Source of the DNA: Pseudomonadota bacterium
Lineage (GTDB): Bacteria; Pseudomonadota; Alphaproteobacteria; Rhizobiales; Pleomorphomonadaceae
Reading direction: 5' to 3'
Length of the DNA: 64,000 bases
Assembly: GCA_023436885.1 (NCBI GenBank)
Contig: JAEZHI010000018.1
Span: 1 to 64,000, forward strand
Each line of letters opens with the position of its first letter. Position 1 is the stretch's first letter. Below the pieces are notes generated by a model that was not told the origin of the DNA, made no database searches, and saw only the letters and a program-made list of their open reading frames with translations. The translations under genes and the position numbers were made by a program. Positions 32,615 through 41,484 of this stretch are shown piece by piece.

Positions 32615-32952
32615 CCGCCTCGCTCTCCGGTCGTCTTCGTAATTTCGGTTTTGCTAAAACGATAATCAATCAATTCTTCTTTACCGGCCAGGGTAATTGT
32701 GGCGAATTTGTGTATGTAATTGTATTTAGATCTGGAGCTAAGAAACAATTTTCATATTAGAAATGGACCTAGGAAACTTTCTAAAAGTCTTGTGGTGAGG
32801 ATTGAGCTATTCGTGATATGTGTGATGCGCATACTTGAAATCTCGATCTTTGTTGTTTAGTAGAATAAAACCCCATCCGATTCCTCAAGGTCGAGCAAGT
32901 GGTCACTAGCCCCCTTCTTTCCTCCGTTCGCCCAAATGCAGGCGAGGCAGCT
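32615..32952. other. AT-rich intergenic region
   Basis: About 340 bases between the Zur-box promoter and the MarR gene are much richer in A and T than the surroundings, especially 32630-32875. No open frame with a ribosome-binding site is seen. It may hold the MarR promoter or be a horizontally acquired remnant. Confidence 0.45.
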
Positions 32953-33390
32953 ATGGCGGCCGAACCCGATCTCATGAAAACGTTCCTGCTGGCTTACGAG
33001 TCGGTGATCGAGACGTTGCGACCCAGCATGAAGGCCGCCGGCCTGACCGAACCGCAATGGCGCGTCCTGCACGAGTTGCAGATGCATTCGCCAATGATTG
33101 CCTCGGAACTCGCCGCCAATACGTTCGTTCGTGCATCCAGCCTGTCGCGCATTCTGCGCGATCTCGAAGCACGCGATCTCATCAATCGCGCCCAGCAATT
33201 TGAAGATCTCAGAAAGACTCTGGTGTCGCTGACCGATTATGGGCGCAAGACCATTGCCCCGATCGAAACCGACTATAGCGACCTTGTTCGTGGTCTTTCC
33301 GAGGCGGTAGGGCACGAGACGGTGAGTGCCTGTGCGGCAGCCTGCGCTGGGATCGTCGCGCAGATTGGTGCAAAGCCGGGCGAGGATTGA
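32953..33390 (+). CDS. MarR family transcriptional regulator
   Basis: A 145-residue winged-helix regulator. The recognition region MIASELAANTFVRASSLSRILRDLEARDLI (about residues 50-79) and the wing (EDLRKTLVSLTDYGR) fit MarR; LTEPQWRVLHEL precedes it. The closest known type may be HpaR/HpcR-like, judged from general pattern only. The start ATG 32953 is preferred; GTG 32899 in frame would add 18 residues. It is flanked by an AT-rich region upstream and a strong terminator downstream, so it is monocistronic. Confidence 0.85.
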   Translation: MAAEPDLMKTFLLAYESVIETLRPSMKAAGLTEPQWRVLHELQMHSPMIASELAANTFVRASSLSRILRDLEARDLINRAQQFEDLRKTLVSLTDYGRKTIAPIETDYSDLVRGLSEAVGHETVSACAAACAGIVAQIGAKPGED

Positions 33391-33452
33391 TCCGGACGGC
33401 AACAATCGAGCCGGGGGCAGTCTGCTCGGCGCGACTTCTGATAACGAAAGAG

Positions 33453-33485
33453 CCCGAGGGCCGCTGTTGCGCCCCTCGGGTTTTT
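33453..33485 (+). terminator. Intrinsic terminator after the MarR gene
   Basis: CCCGAGGG (33453-33460) pairs with CCCTCGGG (33473-33480), followed by TTTTT; an A-rich flank upstream may let it also work for the convergent minus-strand gene. Confidence 0.85.
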
Positions 33486-33498
33486 GCTGGGCTGGTTT

Positions 33499-34803
33499 TC
33501 AGGTCTGCGGCTGAGCGGGGGCGGTGACCAGCACCTTGTCGATGCGCCGACCGTCCATATCGACAATTTCGAATGTCCAGCCACGCCAATCGAAGACATC
33601 GCCGGTTGACGGGATGGCCTTGGTTACCGACAGGACGAAACCGGCCAGCGTCTCATAGTCGCGATCCGGATCGTCAAGGCCCTGGCAGTTGATCTTCTCG
33701 GCCACGAGGTCGACGCCAAGATCGGCATCGATCAGCCAACTGCCATCGGCGCGCGTGACGATCTCGCTCGCTTCTTCGCTGTCCTCGCCGCCGAGGTTGC
33801 CGACGATAGCGGTCAGAATGTCGGCGGCGGTGACCATGCCTTCCACAGATCCATATTCGTCAATCACCATCACCATCTGCAGCGGCGAGCGGCGCAGTGT
33901 GTCGAGCACGTCAAGGGCCGAGGCGGTGTCGGGAACCATATCGACTTGGCGGATGCGACTCCGGAGGTCCAGACGTTCGCCCTTAAGGTGCTGATCGAGA
34001 AGATCCTTGGCCTGAATGACACCCTGGACATTGTCGATCGAGCCGGTGAACACTGGATAGCGCGAGTGCGAGGAGTTGGCGATCGCCTCGATGATGCGCT
34101 GGTCGTCCCATTCGAGATCGATGCCCGTGATGTCGGGACGCGGAATCATGACGGCGCGGATGGAGCGGTCGCCGAAGCGCATGACGCCGGCCATCAGCTC
34201 CTTTTCCTCGGGCTCGAGGATGCCGGAGCTTGTTCCTTCGGCGATCACCGCCTTGATTTCTTCTTCGGTGACGGCGCTCTGGCCGGTCGATTTCACGCCG
34301 AGCGCACTAATGATCAGGCGGCTGGACCGTTCGAGAAGAAACGCAACCGGCGCGGCGATGAATGCGATCACCAGCATTGGCCGAGCCATGACCGAGGCGA
34401 CGGCCTCGGGACTGGCCAAGGCGATCTGCTTGGGAACGAGTTCCCCGATCACCAGCGAGAAGTAGGTGATGAGCCCAACCACCACGGCGATGGAAAGTAC
34501 CGAGGCAAACGATGCGGGAACGCCATGAGCAGTCAGAAACTCGGCAAACGGCTCGGACAATGTGGCGCCGGAATAAGCGCCGGCCAGGATGCCAACCAAG
34601 GTGATGCCGATCTGGACCGAAGAAAGGAACCGACCGGGATTGGCGGCAAGCTTCAATACGGTCGTTGCCCCCTTGGACCCCTTGGCGGCCATGGCTTCGA
34701 GGCGTGGACGGCGCGAGGATACTACCGCCAGCTCGGACATGGCGAAGAGACCGTTCAGGACCAGAAGGATGAAGATAACGCCGATTTCAAAGAGGTAGCC
34801 CAT
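33499..34803 (-). CDS. CNNM/CBS/CorC-type membrane protein (hemolysin family)
   Basis: A 434-residue protein: CNNM (DUF21) membrane domain with about four helices (residues 1-190; the hallmark SELAVVSSRRPRLEAMAAKGSKGA is near 23-46), two CBS domains (about 205-335; MIPRPDITGIDLEWDD), and a C-terminal CorC_HlyC domain (about 350-430; TLAGFVLSVTKAIPSTGDVFDW). Family members are linked to magnesium or cobalt efflux and, historically, to hemolysis. It is a single gene. Confidence 0.9.
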   Translation of the reverse strand: MGYLFEIGVIFILLVLNGLFAMSELAVVSSRRPRLEAMAAKGSKGATTVLKLAANPGRFLSSVQIGITLVGILAGAYSGATLSEPFAEFLTAHGVPASFASVLSIAVVVGLITYFSLVIGELVPKQIALASPEAVASVMARPMLVIAFIAAPVAFLLERSSRLIISALGVKSTGQSAVTEEEIKAVIAEGTSSGILEPEEKELMAGVMRFGDRSIRAVMIPRPDITGIDLEWDDQRIIEAIANSSHSRYPVFTGSIDNVQGVIQAKDLLDQHLKGERLDLRSRIRQVDMVPDTASALDVLDTLRRSPLQMVMVIDEYGSVEGMVTAADILTAIVGNLGGEDSEEASEIVTRADGSWLIDADLGVDLVAEKINCQGLDDPDRDYETLAGFVLSVTKAIPSTGDVFDWRGWTFEIVDMDGRRIDKVLVTAPAQPQT

Positions 34804-35104
34804 GGGGTGCGGGGGTGACCCGGCTGCTCCGTTGCAAGTTGCTCGTCGGGGAAAAATACAGGCTGTTCCAAATTCTCGCTAGTGGTTCGACTCCGACATT
34901 TGCAGCTGCCTGATATCGTCCTCGGAGCAAATGTCATAACCATGAGAACCACTGGCAAATCATTGTATCCAGTGGAACTTTTGAAGTTGACATTTGACCG
35001 CGAGCCTTATGTCAAGCGGTATTCAGATGCCAAATTCGCTGCACTAGAGCGCGTCTCCGAAAAGTTGTGACACCCCTCGTCATGGCATCAGGAAGAACAG
35101 CGAT
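34804..35104. other. Intergenic region with half of a palindromic element
   Basis: About 300 bases. A 62-codon frame (34882-35070) opens here, but it has no ribosome-binding site and its end lies in a sequence resembling an interspersed repeat (TAGAGC followed by CCGAAAAG near 35045-35064). I do not call a gene. Confidence 0.4.
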
Positions 35105-35680
35105 CTAACGAGCGGGAGATCGTGCGGTTCCCTCGGCATCGACGAGGAGATGCGTGAAGCCGCCGACGGTCGGTTTGCCGGTGGCAAGCAAGCTTCCGGC
35201 GCCAGTCAGGTAGGTCGGCAGGCGAAGGGCCGCGCCGGTCAGCGCCACGAAGCCGGCAGCGACCGAGCGTGGCGCGTCGACCGCACCGGCCGCACCCAAT
35301 CCGAAACCGTCGAGATCGATGCCGATGGCGGCAAGCCGGCGCGAAGCTGGTGTATTGCGGCCGAGTGCGAGTGCCGCTCCCGGCCCGGCAATTTCAAGGA
35401 AAAGGCAAAGGCTGCCATCGGCAATGCCAAGTTCCGCTTCGAGGACTGACAGGGCAACCGCCATCCGGTCCAAAGGTGTCAGATCGTCGACGACCGGAAC
35501 AAGCACGGCGCGCGCGCCGTTTGCCACGGCAGCACGTGCGGCGTCGGTGTCGGCGGTCGCCGCCGAGAAGGTCACGGCCGGCGGAGGGCCTCCTGCCGCG
35601 ATAAGTGGCCACAACAATGCGGGTCGACTGACAAGATCTTTCCTGGTGTTTCTGCCGAGTAACTGGAAGACACAGGACAT
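35105..35680 (-). CDS. Hypothetical protein with TIM-barrel-like (HpcH/CitE-like) sequence
   Basis: A 191-residue cytoplasmic protein, alanine-rich, with alternating beta/alpha segments: AVTFSAATADTDAARAAVAN, GARAVLVPVVDDLTPLDRMA, LCLFLEIAGPGAALALG, IGIDLDGFGLG. Parts resemble the citrate lyase beta/HpcH aldolase family (a 'GA.AVLVPVVD' strand and an 'EIAGPGA' loop), but metal ligands are not clear, so an inactive or diverged member is possible. It is divergent from the transglycosylase gene. Confidence 0.55.
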   Translation of the reverse strand: MSCVFQLLGRNTRKDLVSRPALLWPLIAAGGPPPAVTFSAATADTDAARAAVANGARAVLVPVVDDLTPLDRMAVALSVLEAELGIADGSLCLFLEIAGPGAALALGRNTPASRRLAAIGIDLDGFGLGAAGAVDAPRSVAAGFVALTGAALRLPTYLTGAGSLLATGKPTVGGFTHLLVDAEGTARSPAR

Positions 35681-35713
35681 TTACTAATCCTTAACCATTC
35701 CTGAGGAAAATGA

Positions 35714-35728
35714 TTAACAAATAGCTAA
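35714..35728. promoter_or_regulatory. Candidate CtrA box upstream of the transglycosylase gene
   Basis: TTAA-N7-CTAA (35714-35717 and 35725-35728) differs from the CtrA consensus TTAA-N7-TTAA at one base and lies about 70 bases upstream of the plus-strand transglycosylase gene and about 35 bases from the divergent minus-strand gene. It fits a cell-cycle controlled envelope or flagellar gene but is a short motif. Confidence 0.35.
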
Positions 35729-35797
35729 GCTAGGCTGCAGGGCCTTTGTTCTTTCGGTCCCCCGAAGTCGCGGAGGATCTTTGCTGGTGAAACGCCC

Positions 35798-36952
35798 ATG
35801 AATCCGATTTTCCAATGGGTCTACGGCACGCCGGCGCAGAAAACGACGGCACCGCCGACGACGTCAACAGGCATTTCGGCAACGGGTATCTCTGGTCGCA
35901 TCGAGCAGGCGTTCGACGCGGCGAGCGATACGACCGGAACGTCCTTTCAATATCTCCTCGACACCGCCCAGCGGGAGTCCTCTCTGCGGACGGACGCTAA
36001 GGCATCGACGTCCTCAGCAACCGGTCTGTTCCAGTTTGTCGAAGGCACTTGGCTCCAGACGCTCAAGGAAGAAGGGCCGTCGCTCGGTCTTGGCCAGTAC
36101 AGTGCCGAGATCACCAAGACGGCCAGTGGCCGCTATCAGGTGGCGGACCCCGTCGAGCGGCAGAAAATCCTGGCGCTGCGCGAGGATCCCAAGGTGTCCT
36201 CGCTGGTCGCCGGCGCGCTGACCCGTCGCAACGCGGCGTCGCTGCGCGACGACATCGGGCGCGAGGCAACCGCGGGTGAACTCTACATCGCCCATTTCCT
36301 GGGCGCCAAGGGAGCGTCTTCTCTCATAAGTGCGGCTGGTAGTGACCCGGCATCGAGTGCCGCCGATCTCCTGCCTCAGGCGGCCAGGGCCAATCCGGCC
36401 ATCTTCTATGAGGGAGGACGTGAGCGCAGCGTCTCGGAGGTCTACGCCAACCTGACCGGTCGGCATGGCGACACGGCGCCCGTTGCCGTCAACGCCGGCC
36501 ATATTGTCGCTCGGCTTGAGAAAACAGAAGAGCCGGTGGCAACACGCTGGGATCCGGCGCTTGGCTATACCGATGCCGAAACCGGGGGCGGTGCGTCCAG
36601 GCGGATCGCCGAAGCGGAGTCGGCGCTCTCCGCACTGAGCCCGGCGGATGGAACGACGGACTCTGGCTGGAGCGCGGCGGCGCCGACCACCGCATTTTCG
36701 TCCATGTACCGGACGGACACCCCCACCACCGTTTCGGCGACTGCATCGCCGTCGCTCTGGCAGGGCTTCAGCTTGTCGCCGAACCTGTTCCACGCGGCTC
36801 TCGCCGATGACAGTTCGACGATCTCCAAGGCCGTTTCCAAGGCTGCCGATACCAGTGCGGCGCTGAGGGCAAGCCAGCCGGGTCAGATCCTGGATCGCGG
36901 ATTCAAGGCGACCGGACCGCTCGATCTTGCCGCTTTCCTCAACAACAGCTGA
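35798..36952 (+). CDS. Lytic transglycosylase-like protein without signal peptide
   Basis: A 384-residue protein. Residues about 30-215 resemble an SLT-type lysozyme-like fold: FQYLLDTAQRESSLRTDAKA with the putative catalytic glutamate (RES), then SSATGLFQFVEGTWLQTL, which is the S-S-A-x-G-x-x-Q-F motif of transglycosylases. The rest is Ser/Thr/Ala-rich and probably disordered. No export signal is visible, so it might leave through the flagellar or another route, as suggested for rhizobial flagellar transglycosylases; this is inference. A CtrA-like box lies upstream. Confidence 0.8.
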   Translation: MNPIFQWVYGTPAQKTTAPPTTSTGISATGISGRIEQAFDAASDTTGTSFQYLLDTAQRESSLRTDAKASTSSATGLFQFVEGTWLQTLKEEGPSLGLGQYSAEITKTASGRYQVADPVERQKILALREDPKVSSLVAGALTRRNAASLRDDIGREATAGELYIAHFLGAKGASSLISAAGSDPASSAADLLPQAARANPAIFYEGGRERSVSEVYANLTGRHGDTAPVAVNAGHIVARLEKTEEPVATRWDPALGYTDAETGGGASRRIAEAESALSALSPADGTTDSGWSAAAPTTAFSSMYRTDTPTTVSATASPSLWQGFSLSPNLFHAALADDSSTISKAVSKAADTSAALRASQPGQILDRGFKATGPLDLAAFLNNS

Positions 36953-36982
36953 CGGCTGGGCTCGCCAAGGACTGTTGCCGGC

Positions 36983-37420
36983 ATGATCGATGTTGGTGCC
37001 ATCGCCGGCTTGTTTTTCGCGGCCCTTGCTGCCGCCACCATTCTGCCGATGCAGTCAGAGGCGGCGCTCGTCGCCCTTCTGCTCACAGATCGATATCCTG
37101 TTTCGTTACTGGTCGCGGTGGCGAGCTTTGGAAACGTGCTTGGCTCGATCATCAACTGGCTGATCGGGCGCAGTATCGAGGGCTACCGTGATCGGCGCTG
37201 GTTTCCGGTTGCGCCCGCCAACCTCGAACGGGCGCAGGCCTGGTACCGGCGCTACGGGAAATGGTCTTTGCTTCTGAGCTGGGCGCCCGTCATTGGCGAT
37301 CCTCTTACGGTTGTTGCCGGTCTGGCGCGTGAACCGTTTCCCGTTTTCCTGGCCCTCGTCAGCCTCGCCAAGGTGGGCCGTTATATGGTTCTCGCCGCCG
37401 CAACAGTGAGCGTGGCGTGA
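36983..37420 (+). CDS. YqaA family membrane protein (SNARE-associated/DedA-like)
   Basis: A 145-residue inner-membrane protein with four hydrophobic segments, of the YqaA type: AAATILPMQSEAALVALLL, ASFGNVLGSIINWLIGR and KWSLLLSWAPVIGDPLTVVAGLAR are the family motifs. The conserved proline and G-D-P loop place it in the DedA-like superfamily, which includes lipid scramblases. AAGGA lies upstream. The exact role is unknown. Confidence 0.85.
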   Translation: MIDVGAIAGLFFAALAAATILPMQSEAALVALLLTDRYPVSLLVAVASFGNVLGSIINWLIGRSIEGYRDRRWFPVAPANLERAQAWYRRYGKWSLLLSWAPVIGDPLTVVAGLAREPFPVFLALVSLAKVGRYMVLAAATVSVA

Positions 37421-37543
37421 TGCCGCTTATTCGACCGCGGTCGTAAAAATCATGGTGAACCAATCCTTAAGGGTCGGCATGGGATGATTCCGTTCATGAC
37501 CGCTGGCGCGTGTGGCCGGCGCGAGCGTAGCGGGACGTGAAGC

Positions 37544-38698
37544 ATGGGGCGTTTTCGGCTCATAGACTGGATGGAAAAGGCTCCGGCGCCAGCCCGAGCC
37601 TCGGCGGTGCCGGCGCTGGTCAGGAGCTACGTCCATGGTGAGCTCACGGCAGAGGCGCGCGAGATCATTGAAGCCACGCTGACGCTGCTCGCCGACGATC
37701 CGTCGATCGATGTCCGCCGCGTCCTCGCCGAAGCCTTGTCCATTCACGAGACGGCGCCGCGCCATCTGATCGTGACGCTGTCGCAGGACCTGCCTGCGAT
37801 TGCCGAACCGATCTTTCGTCGTTCGCCTTGCCTGATCGACAGCGAGCTGGCGGCGGCCGTATCGCTCGGCGCGCCGTCGATTGCCAAGGCGGTTGCCAGC
37901 CGCCCCTGGGTTTCGTTCGAGGTGGCAGATGCCATTGCCGCGGAAGGCGATCGCGATGCCGTTCTGGCCATGCTCGCAAATCCTGGTGCCGACCTGGACG
38001 GCGAAGCCTTTGCTGCCATTGCAAATCGCCTGGGTAGCGACGGTGATATCCGCGAAGCGCTATTCGCCCGCAGCGACCTACCGCTTGCCGTGCGGCAAAC
38101 TTTGATTTCGGCTCTCAGCGAGAAGCTGGGTCGCTTTCTGGTTGGTCGAGCCTGGATCGCGCCCAAGCGAGCCGGCGTGGTGCTGCGGGAAGCCTGCGAC
38201 AAGGCGACCGTGTTTCTTGCCGGCTCGGCCGACGAGGCCGAGCTTGCCGCGCTGGTCGAGCATTTGCGCGCATCCGGTCAGCTGACCACGGCCCTGCTCA
38301 TTCGCGCGATGTGCGAGGGCCACATCCGCTTCCTCGAAGCGGCACTTGCCCGTCTGTCGGGGTTGCCGGCGACCCGTGTTTACGCATTGCTGATCGATGG
38401 TCGGCCCGGTGCGCTCAGGGCTCTTTTTTCTCGCGCCGGTTTGCCGGAACGAAGCCACGCAGCTTTCCTTGCCGCGCTCGACGTGTGGCGCGAGCTTGAT
38501 TACGACGGCCGCGAAGGCGACAGGCCACGGTTCAGCCGTCGGATGATCGAGCGCATTCTCACCCGTTACCAGGCATTTGCGCCCGGTGAGGTGGATGATC
38601 TTCTCGCCATGCTACGGCGCCTTGCCGCCGAGAGCGCCCGAACGGCGGCGCGCGACATGCTCAAGGACCGGCGCGAGCGGCAAAGGTCCGCTGCCTGA
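37544..38698 (+). CDS. DUF2336 domain-containing protein
   Basis: A 384-residue all-helical cytoplasmic protein, alanine- and leucine-rich, with repeats of the form LADDPSIDVRRVLAEAL and IAAEGDRDAVLAMLANPGADLD, characteristic of DUF2336 proteins of alphaproteobacteria. Their HEAT-like repeats suggest protein binding. It converges on an HPt-domain gene. No enzymatic motif is seen. Confidence 0.82.
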   Translation: MGRFRLIDWMEKAPAPARASAVPALVRSYVHGELTAEAREIIEATLTLLADDPSIDVRRVLAEALSIHETAPRHLIVTLSQDLPAIAEPIFRRSPCLIDSELAAAVSLGAPSIAKAVASRPWVSFEVADAIAAEGDRDAVLAMLANPGADLDGEAFAAIANRLGSDGDIREALFARSDLPLAVRQTLISALSEKLGRFLVGRAWIAPKRAGVVLREACDKATVFLAGSADEAELAALVEHLRASGQLTTALLIRAMCEGHIRFLEAALARLSGLPATRVYALLIDGRPGALRALFSRAGLPERSHAAFLAALDVWRELDYDGREGDRPRFSRRMIERILTRYQAFAPGEVDDLLAMLRRLAAESARTAARDMLKDRRERQRSAA

Positions 38699-38758
38699 AT
38701 CACTGTCTTGCTGGCTGATGCGGCGGGAGGTGGGGCTCTCCGCCGAATGTGCTAACGC

Positions 38759-39301
38759 TCAGAGATCGCGAACGATGACGCCGTCGTCGTCCTCGTCCAC
38801 ATGGCCGTGGCGGGCGATATAGGCTTCCGTGACTTCGAGCAGCGTCTGCGTCAGTGCCGAACCTATGCGGTTCTGCTCGTCCTTGGCGCGTTCGCGGACA
38901 ATGGCCCTGATGGCATCGACATGCTGGTTGACGAGATCGATCGGAATCAATTTGCGATCGGTAATCCGCTCGAGCAATGAACACAGACTTCCGGCAACGC
39001 GTGTCGCCAACGGGAAGCCCAACGTCGTCGACTGCCCCTTGATGTCATGGACGGCGCGATGAAAGGCGCGCTTCTCCTCGCCTTCGCGATAGTCGACCGC
39101 CACCCAGGTATCGCGGGTCGCGAACATCGTCTTGACCTCGTCGCGCATCCAGTCGTCGAAATGCGTCGACAGGATCTGGAGCGCCGCTTCGGCACGCTTC
39201 ACCGGATCGTCTGCCGGTGAGCGACGACGAATTTCCCGAACCTTTTTGCGGAGGTCGTTTTTGGCCTCGATGTATTCGGTGGCGTCGGAAGGCTTGGACA
39301 T
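38759..39301 (-). CDS. HPt domain-containing protein
   Basis: A 180-residue protein. A helical N-terminus (EAKNDLRKKVREIRRR) is followed by a histidine-phosphotransfer domain at about 75-165. The signature HRAVHDIKGQSTTLGFPLA has the HxxKG form with the phospho-acceptor His, and the helices after it match the four-helix bundle. A stand-alone HPt can relay phosphate between a hybrid kinase and a response regulator; the partners are unknown. It lies downstream of nadK on the same strand with 78 bases between and may be co-transcribed with it. Confidence 0.75.
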   Translation of the reverse strand: MSKPSDATEYIEAKNDLRKKVREIRRRSPADDPVKRAEAALQILSTHFDDWMRDEVKTMFATRDTWVAVDYREGEEKRAFHRAVHDIKGQSTTLGFPLATRVAGSLCSLLERITDRKLIPIDLVNQHVDAIRAIVRERAKDEQNRIGSALTQTLLEVTEAYIARHGHVDEDDDGVIVRDL

Positions 39302-39379
39302 CGGCGTTGTTTCCGTCGACTGCACGGCGAAGGACCGCAATGGGCAATTGTCGTCGCCGCCGCTTAAGGAACCGTTTCT

Positions 39380-40168
39380 CTATTGGGTTCGGAATTGCTC
39401 GGTAAGAACGCGCTCTTCCCAACCATGGTTGCGGTCGAACAGGATGAGGCTGCGCTGGCGGACGTCGGCCTTGATGGAGACACGCAACACATCCCGCACT
39501 TCCTGATGATCGGCCGCCACCGAAACCGGACGCTTCTTGTGCTCCAGGACGTCGATGGTGATCGAGCAGCGGTCCGGAATGACGGCACCGCGCCAGCCGC
39601 GCGGCCGGAAGGCGCTGATCGGCGTCACGGCGAGCAGCGGCACGTGGATCGGCAGGATCGGACCGTGGGCCGACAGGTTATAGGCCGTCGAACCGGCTGG
39701 CGTTGCCACCAGCACACCGTCACAGCTCATCTCCTCAAGGCGGACCTTGTCATCGATCGAGATCCTGAGCTTGGCCGCCTGATAGGTTTGCCGCATCATC
39801 GAGACTTCATTGAAGGCGTGGGCGAGGTGAGTATCGCCCAGCACCGTCTGAGCCTCCATGGCCAGCGGATGCAGTGCCGTGACCACCGAATCGGCCAGAC
39901 GCTCCCGAAGCCCCTCGACGCGAAATTCGTTCATCAGGAAGCCGACAGAGCCGCAGTTAAGCCCGTAGATCGGTTTGTCAGTATTGATGAAGCGGTGCAG
40001 CGTCTGCAGCATCAGACCATCGCCGCCCAGTGCCACGATGGCGGTGGCATCCTCGGCGGCAACATTGCCATATTCAGCCGTCAGGCGCGCCTTGGCGTCC
40101 TGCGCTTCGGGCGTGTCACTGGCGACAAAGGCAAGGTGTTCGAAAGAAGGGCGTCCGTTGTGCGGCAT
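39380..40168 (-). CDS. nadK: NAD kinase
   Basis: A 262-residue NAD kinase, the ATP-dependent source of NADP. The glycine-rich GGDG motif (IVALGGDGLMLQTLH) is near residues 45-59 and the second conserved region SVGFLMNEF near 74. The substrate-loop EVSMMRQTYQAAKLRI and the C-terminal DGVLVATPAGSTAYNLSAHG are intact. It is divergent from cutA. Confidence 0.95.
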   Translation of the reverse strand: MPHNGRPSFEHLAFVASDTPEAQDAKARLTAEYGNVAAEDATAIVALGGDGLMLQTLHRFINTDKPIYGLNCGSVGFLMNEFRVEGLRERLADSVVTALHPLAMEAQTVLGDTHLAHAFNEVSMMRQTYQAAKLRISIDDKVRLEEMSCDGVLVATPAGSTAYNLSAHGPILPIHVPLLAVTPISAFRPRGWRGAVIPDRCSITIDVLEHKKRPVSVAADHQEVRDVLRVSIKADVRQRSLILFDRNHGWEERVLTEQFRTQ

Positions 40169-40468
40169 CAGATCCGTCGCGTCAGTCTCATTTTACGCGT
40201 GCCGGCTCTCTCCGTCCGTGCCAAATCGGCAGGTGGACGATGCGCCCGCCGCAAATGGGGGTCAACTTTCGTAGAATTTGCTCTAGCATGGCCCGGTGGA
40301 AAAGGAAACGTGCTCCGCTTCGGGTGATTCGGGCGTGAGCTATTGATTTTGAACGAATTTGATTGAGAAGCGGCCGCGCAAGCAGATTACTCCGAGCCTT
40401 CATCTTCGCCGGACAGATCGATCTGGGTGGTGGATGTTCGGGCGCGGCTGGGAAACTTGGGAGAACAC

Positions 40469-40843
40469 ATGCCTAAATCAGTCGACGATCTGCGCATCGT
40501 CAGCGTCACCTGCCCCGATGAAGCGACCGCGCTCACGATCGCCCGTCTTGTTGTCGAGCGGCGCCTCGCGGCGTGCGCCAACATCGTGCCGGGCATCCGG
40601 AGCATCTATCGTTGGATGGGCGAAATCAGCGAGGACAATGAAGTGCTCGTCACCATGAAGACGCGCGAGGACTTCGTCGAGACGCTCTATACGGCGATCG
40701 TCGCCAACCATCCCTACCAGCAACCGGCGATCGAGGTGGTTGCACTCGCCGACGCTGGCCGCGGCGTTGCCGCCTGGATCCGCGCCGAGACGGGTGGCGA
40801 GGGCAGTACGGCACTTCCCGAAAGTTTCAAGCAGGACGACTAG
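40469..40843 (+). CDS. cutA: CutA divalent cation tolerance protein
   Basis: A 124-residue CutA1, a trimeric ferredoxin-like-fold protein associated with divalent metal tolerance. Motifs are VSVTCPDEATALTIARLVVE, RLAACANIVPGIRSIYRWMG and VETLYTAIVANHPYQQPAIEVV. GGGAG precedes the ATG by six bases. The next 225 bases are non-coding on this reading. Confidence 0.93.
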   Translation: MPKSVDDLRIVSVTCPDEATALTIARLVVERRLAACANIVPGIRSIYRWMGEISEDNEVLVTMKTREDFVETLYTAIVANHPYQQPAIEVVALADAGRGVAAWIRAETGGEGSTALPESFKQDD

Positions 40844-41071
40844 GGTTGGAGGCTTGTCCACTACACCGGAAGAAGTAGTTTCAGCTGTCTGTGCTGACAC
40901 GTAGAAATACGCTCTGGACTGAGTTTGATTTCGCGGTATTGCGAACATGCAATCATCTTGAAGTTGCTTTCCAAGCAGTTCGCTTAGTTGCGGTTTGAAG
41001 AGGCCAACCCGGCTTCGGACTCCGGCGGTACGCTGCCGAGACCGTGAGCCTATGCGAAGTTGAACGTCACC

Positions 41072-41386
41072 ATGGATAATGGCATCCTTCTCTATACTGC
41101 CGGTATTCCGCTCATTTGTGCAGTGCTTGGATGTGGATTGTCGATAACCGGCGGGCGTATAGCTCGACTATTACTCCTATCGACGGGTTTTTCTATTCTG
41201 ATCTTCGTCCTGGCCGCCTGTGCCTACTTGCCGGTATATTGGGCAGTCGGAACTTGGATATTATCCATTGTCTTGCTGGACTTTGGTTGGCTCGCCGGGG
41301 TCGTCGTGGTTGACGCGCGTAATCGCGCCGCCGATCGGGCGCATAAGCATGCAGGCTGGTGCTCGAGCCGATCGGTGATTCGATAA
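41072..41386 (+). CDS. Hypothetical small membrane protein
   Basis: A 104-residue protein with three hydrophobic segments at about 8-26, 31-53 and 60-82 (WAVGTWILSIVLLDFGWLAGVVV) and a basic, histidine-containing tail. Base use is less GC-rich than in the neighbours and no strong ribosome-binding site is seen, so transfer or a spurious frame are both possible. It is convergent to ctrA, with the ctrA terminator immediately beyond it. Confidence 0.45.
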   Translation: MDNGILLYTAGIPLICAVLGCGLSITGGRIARLLLLSTGFSILIFVLAACAYLPVYWAVGTWILSIVLLDFGWLAGVVVVDARNRAADRAHKHAGWCSSRSVIR

Positions 41387-41401
41387 GAAAATCTCGAAAA
41401 C

Positions 41402-41425
41402 AAAAAACCCCGGCCGAAGCCGGGG
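41402..41425 (-). terminator. Intrinsic terminator of ctrA
   Basis: Read on the minus strand, CCCCGGC (41425-41419) pairs with GCCGGGG (41414-41408) around TTCG, followed by six T residues (41407-41402). Between it and the ctrA stop a second stem can form: CGCGGCGCG (41436-41444) with CGCGCCGCG (41457-41465). Confidence 0.88.
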
Positions 41426-41484
41426 TAAACGCATGCGCGGCGCGAAAAGGGGAAAACGCGCCGCGGCTTACTCGTGTCTAGAGA

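Noticed and set aside
34882..35070. A 62-codon plus-strand frame
   Set aside because: No ribosome-binding site and its end lies in a TAGAGC repeat-like sequence.
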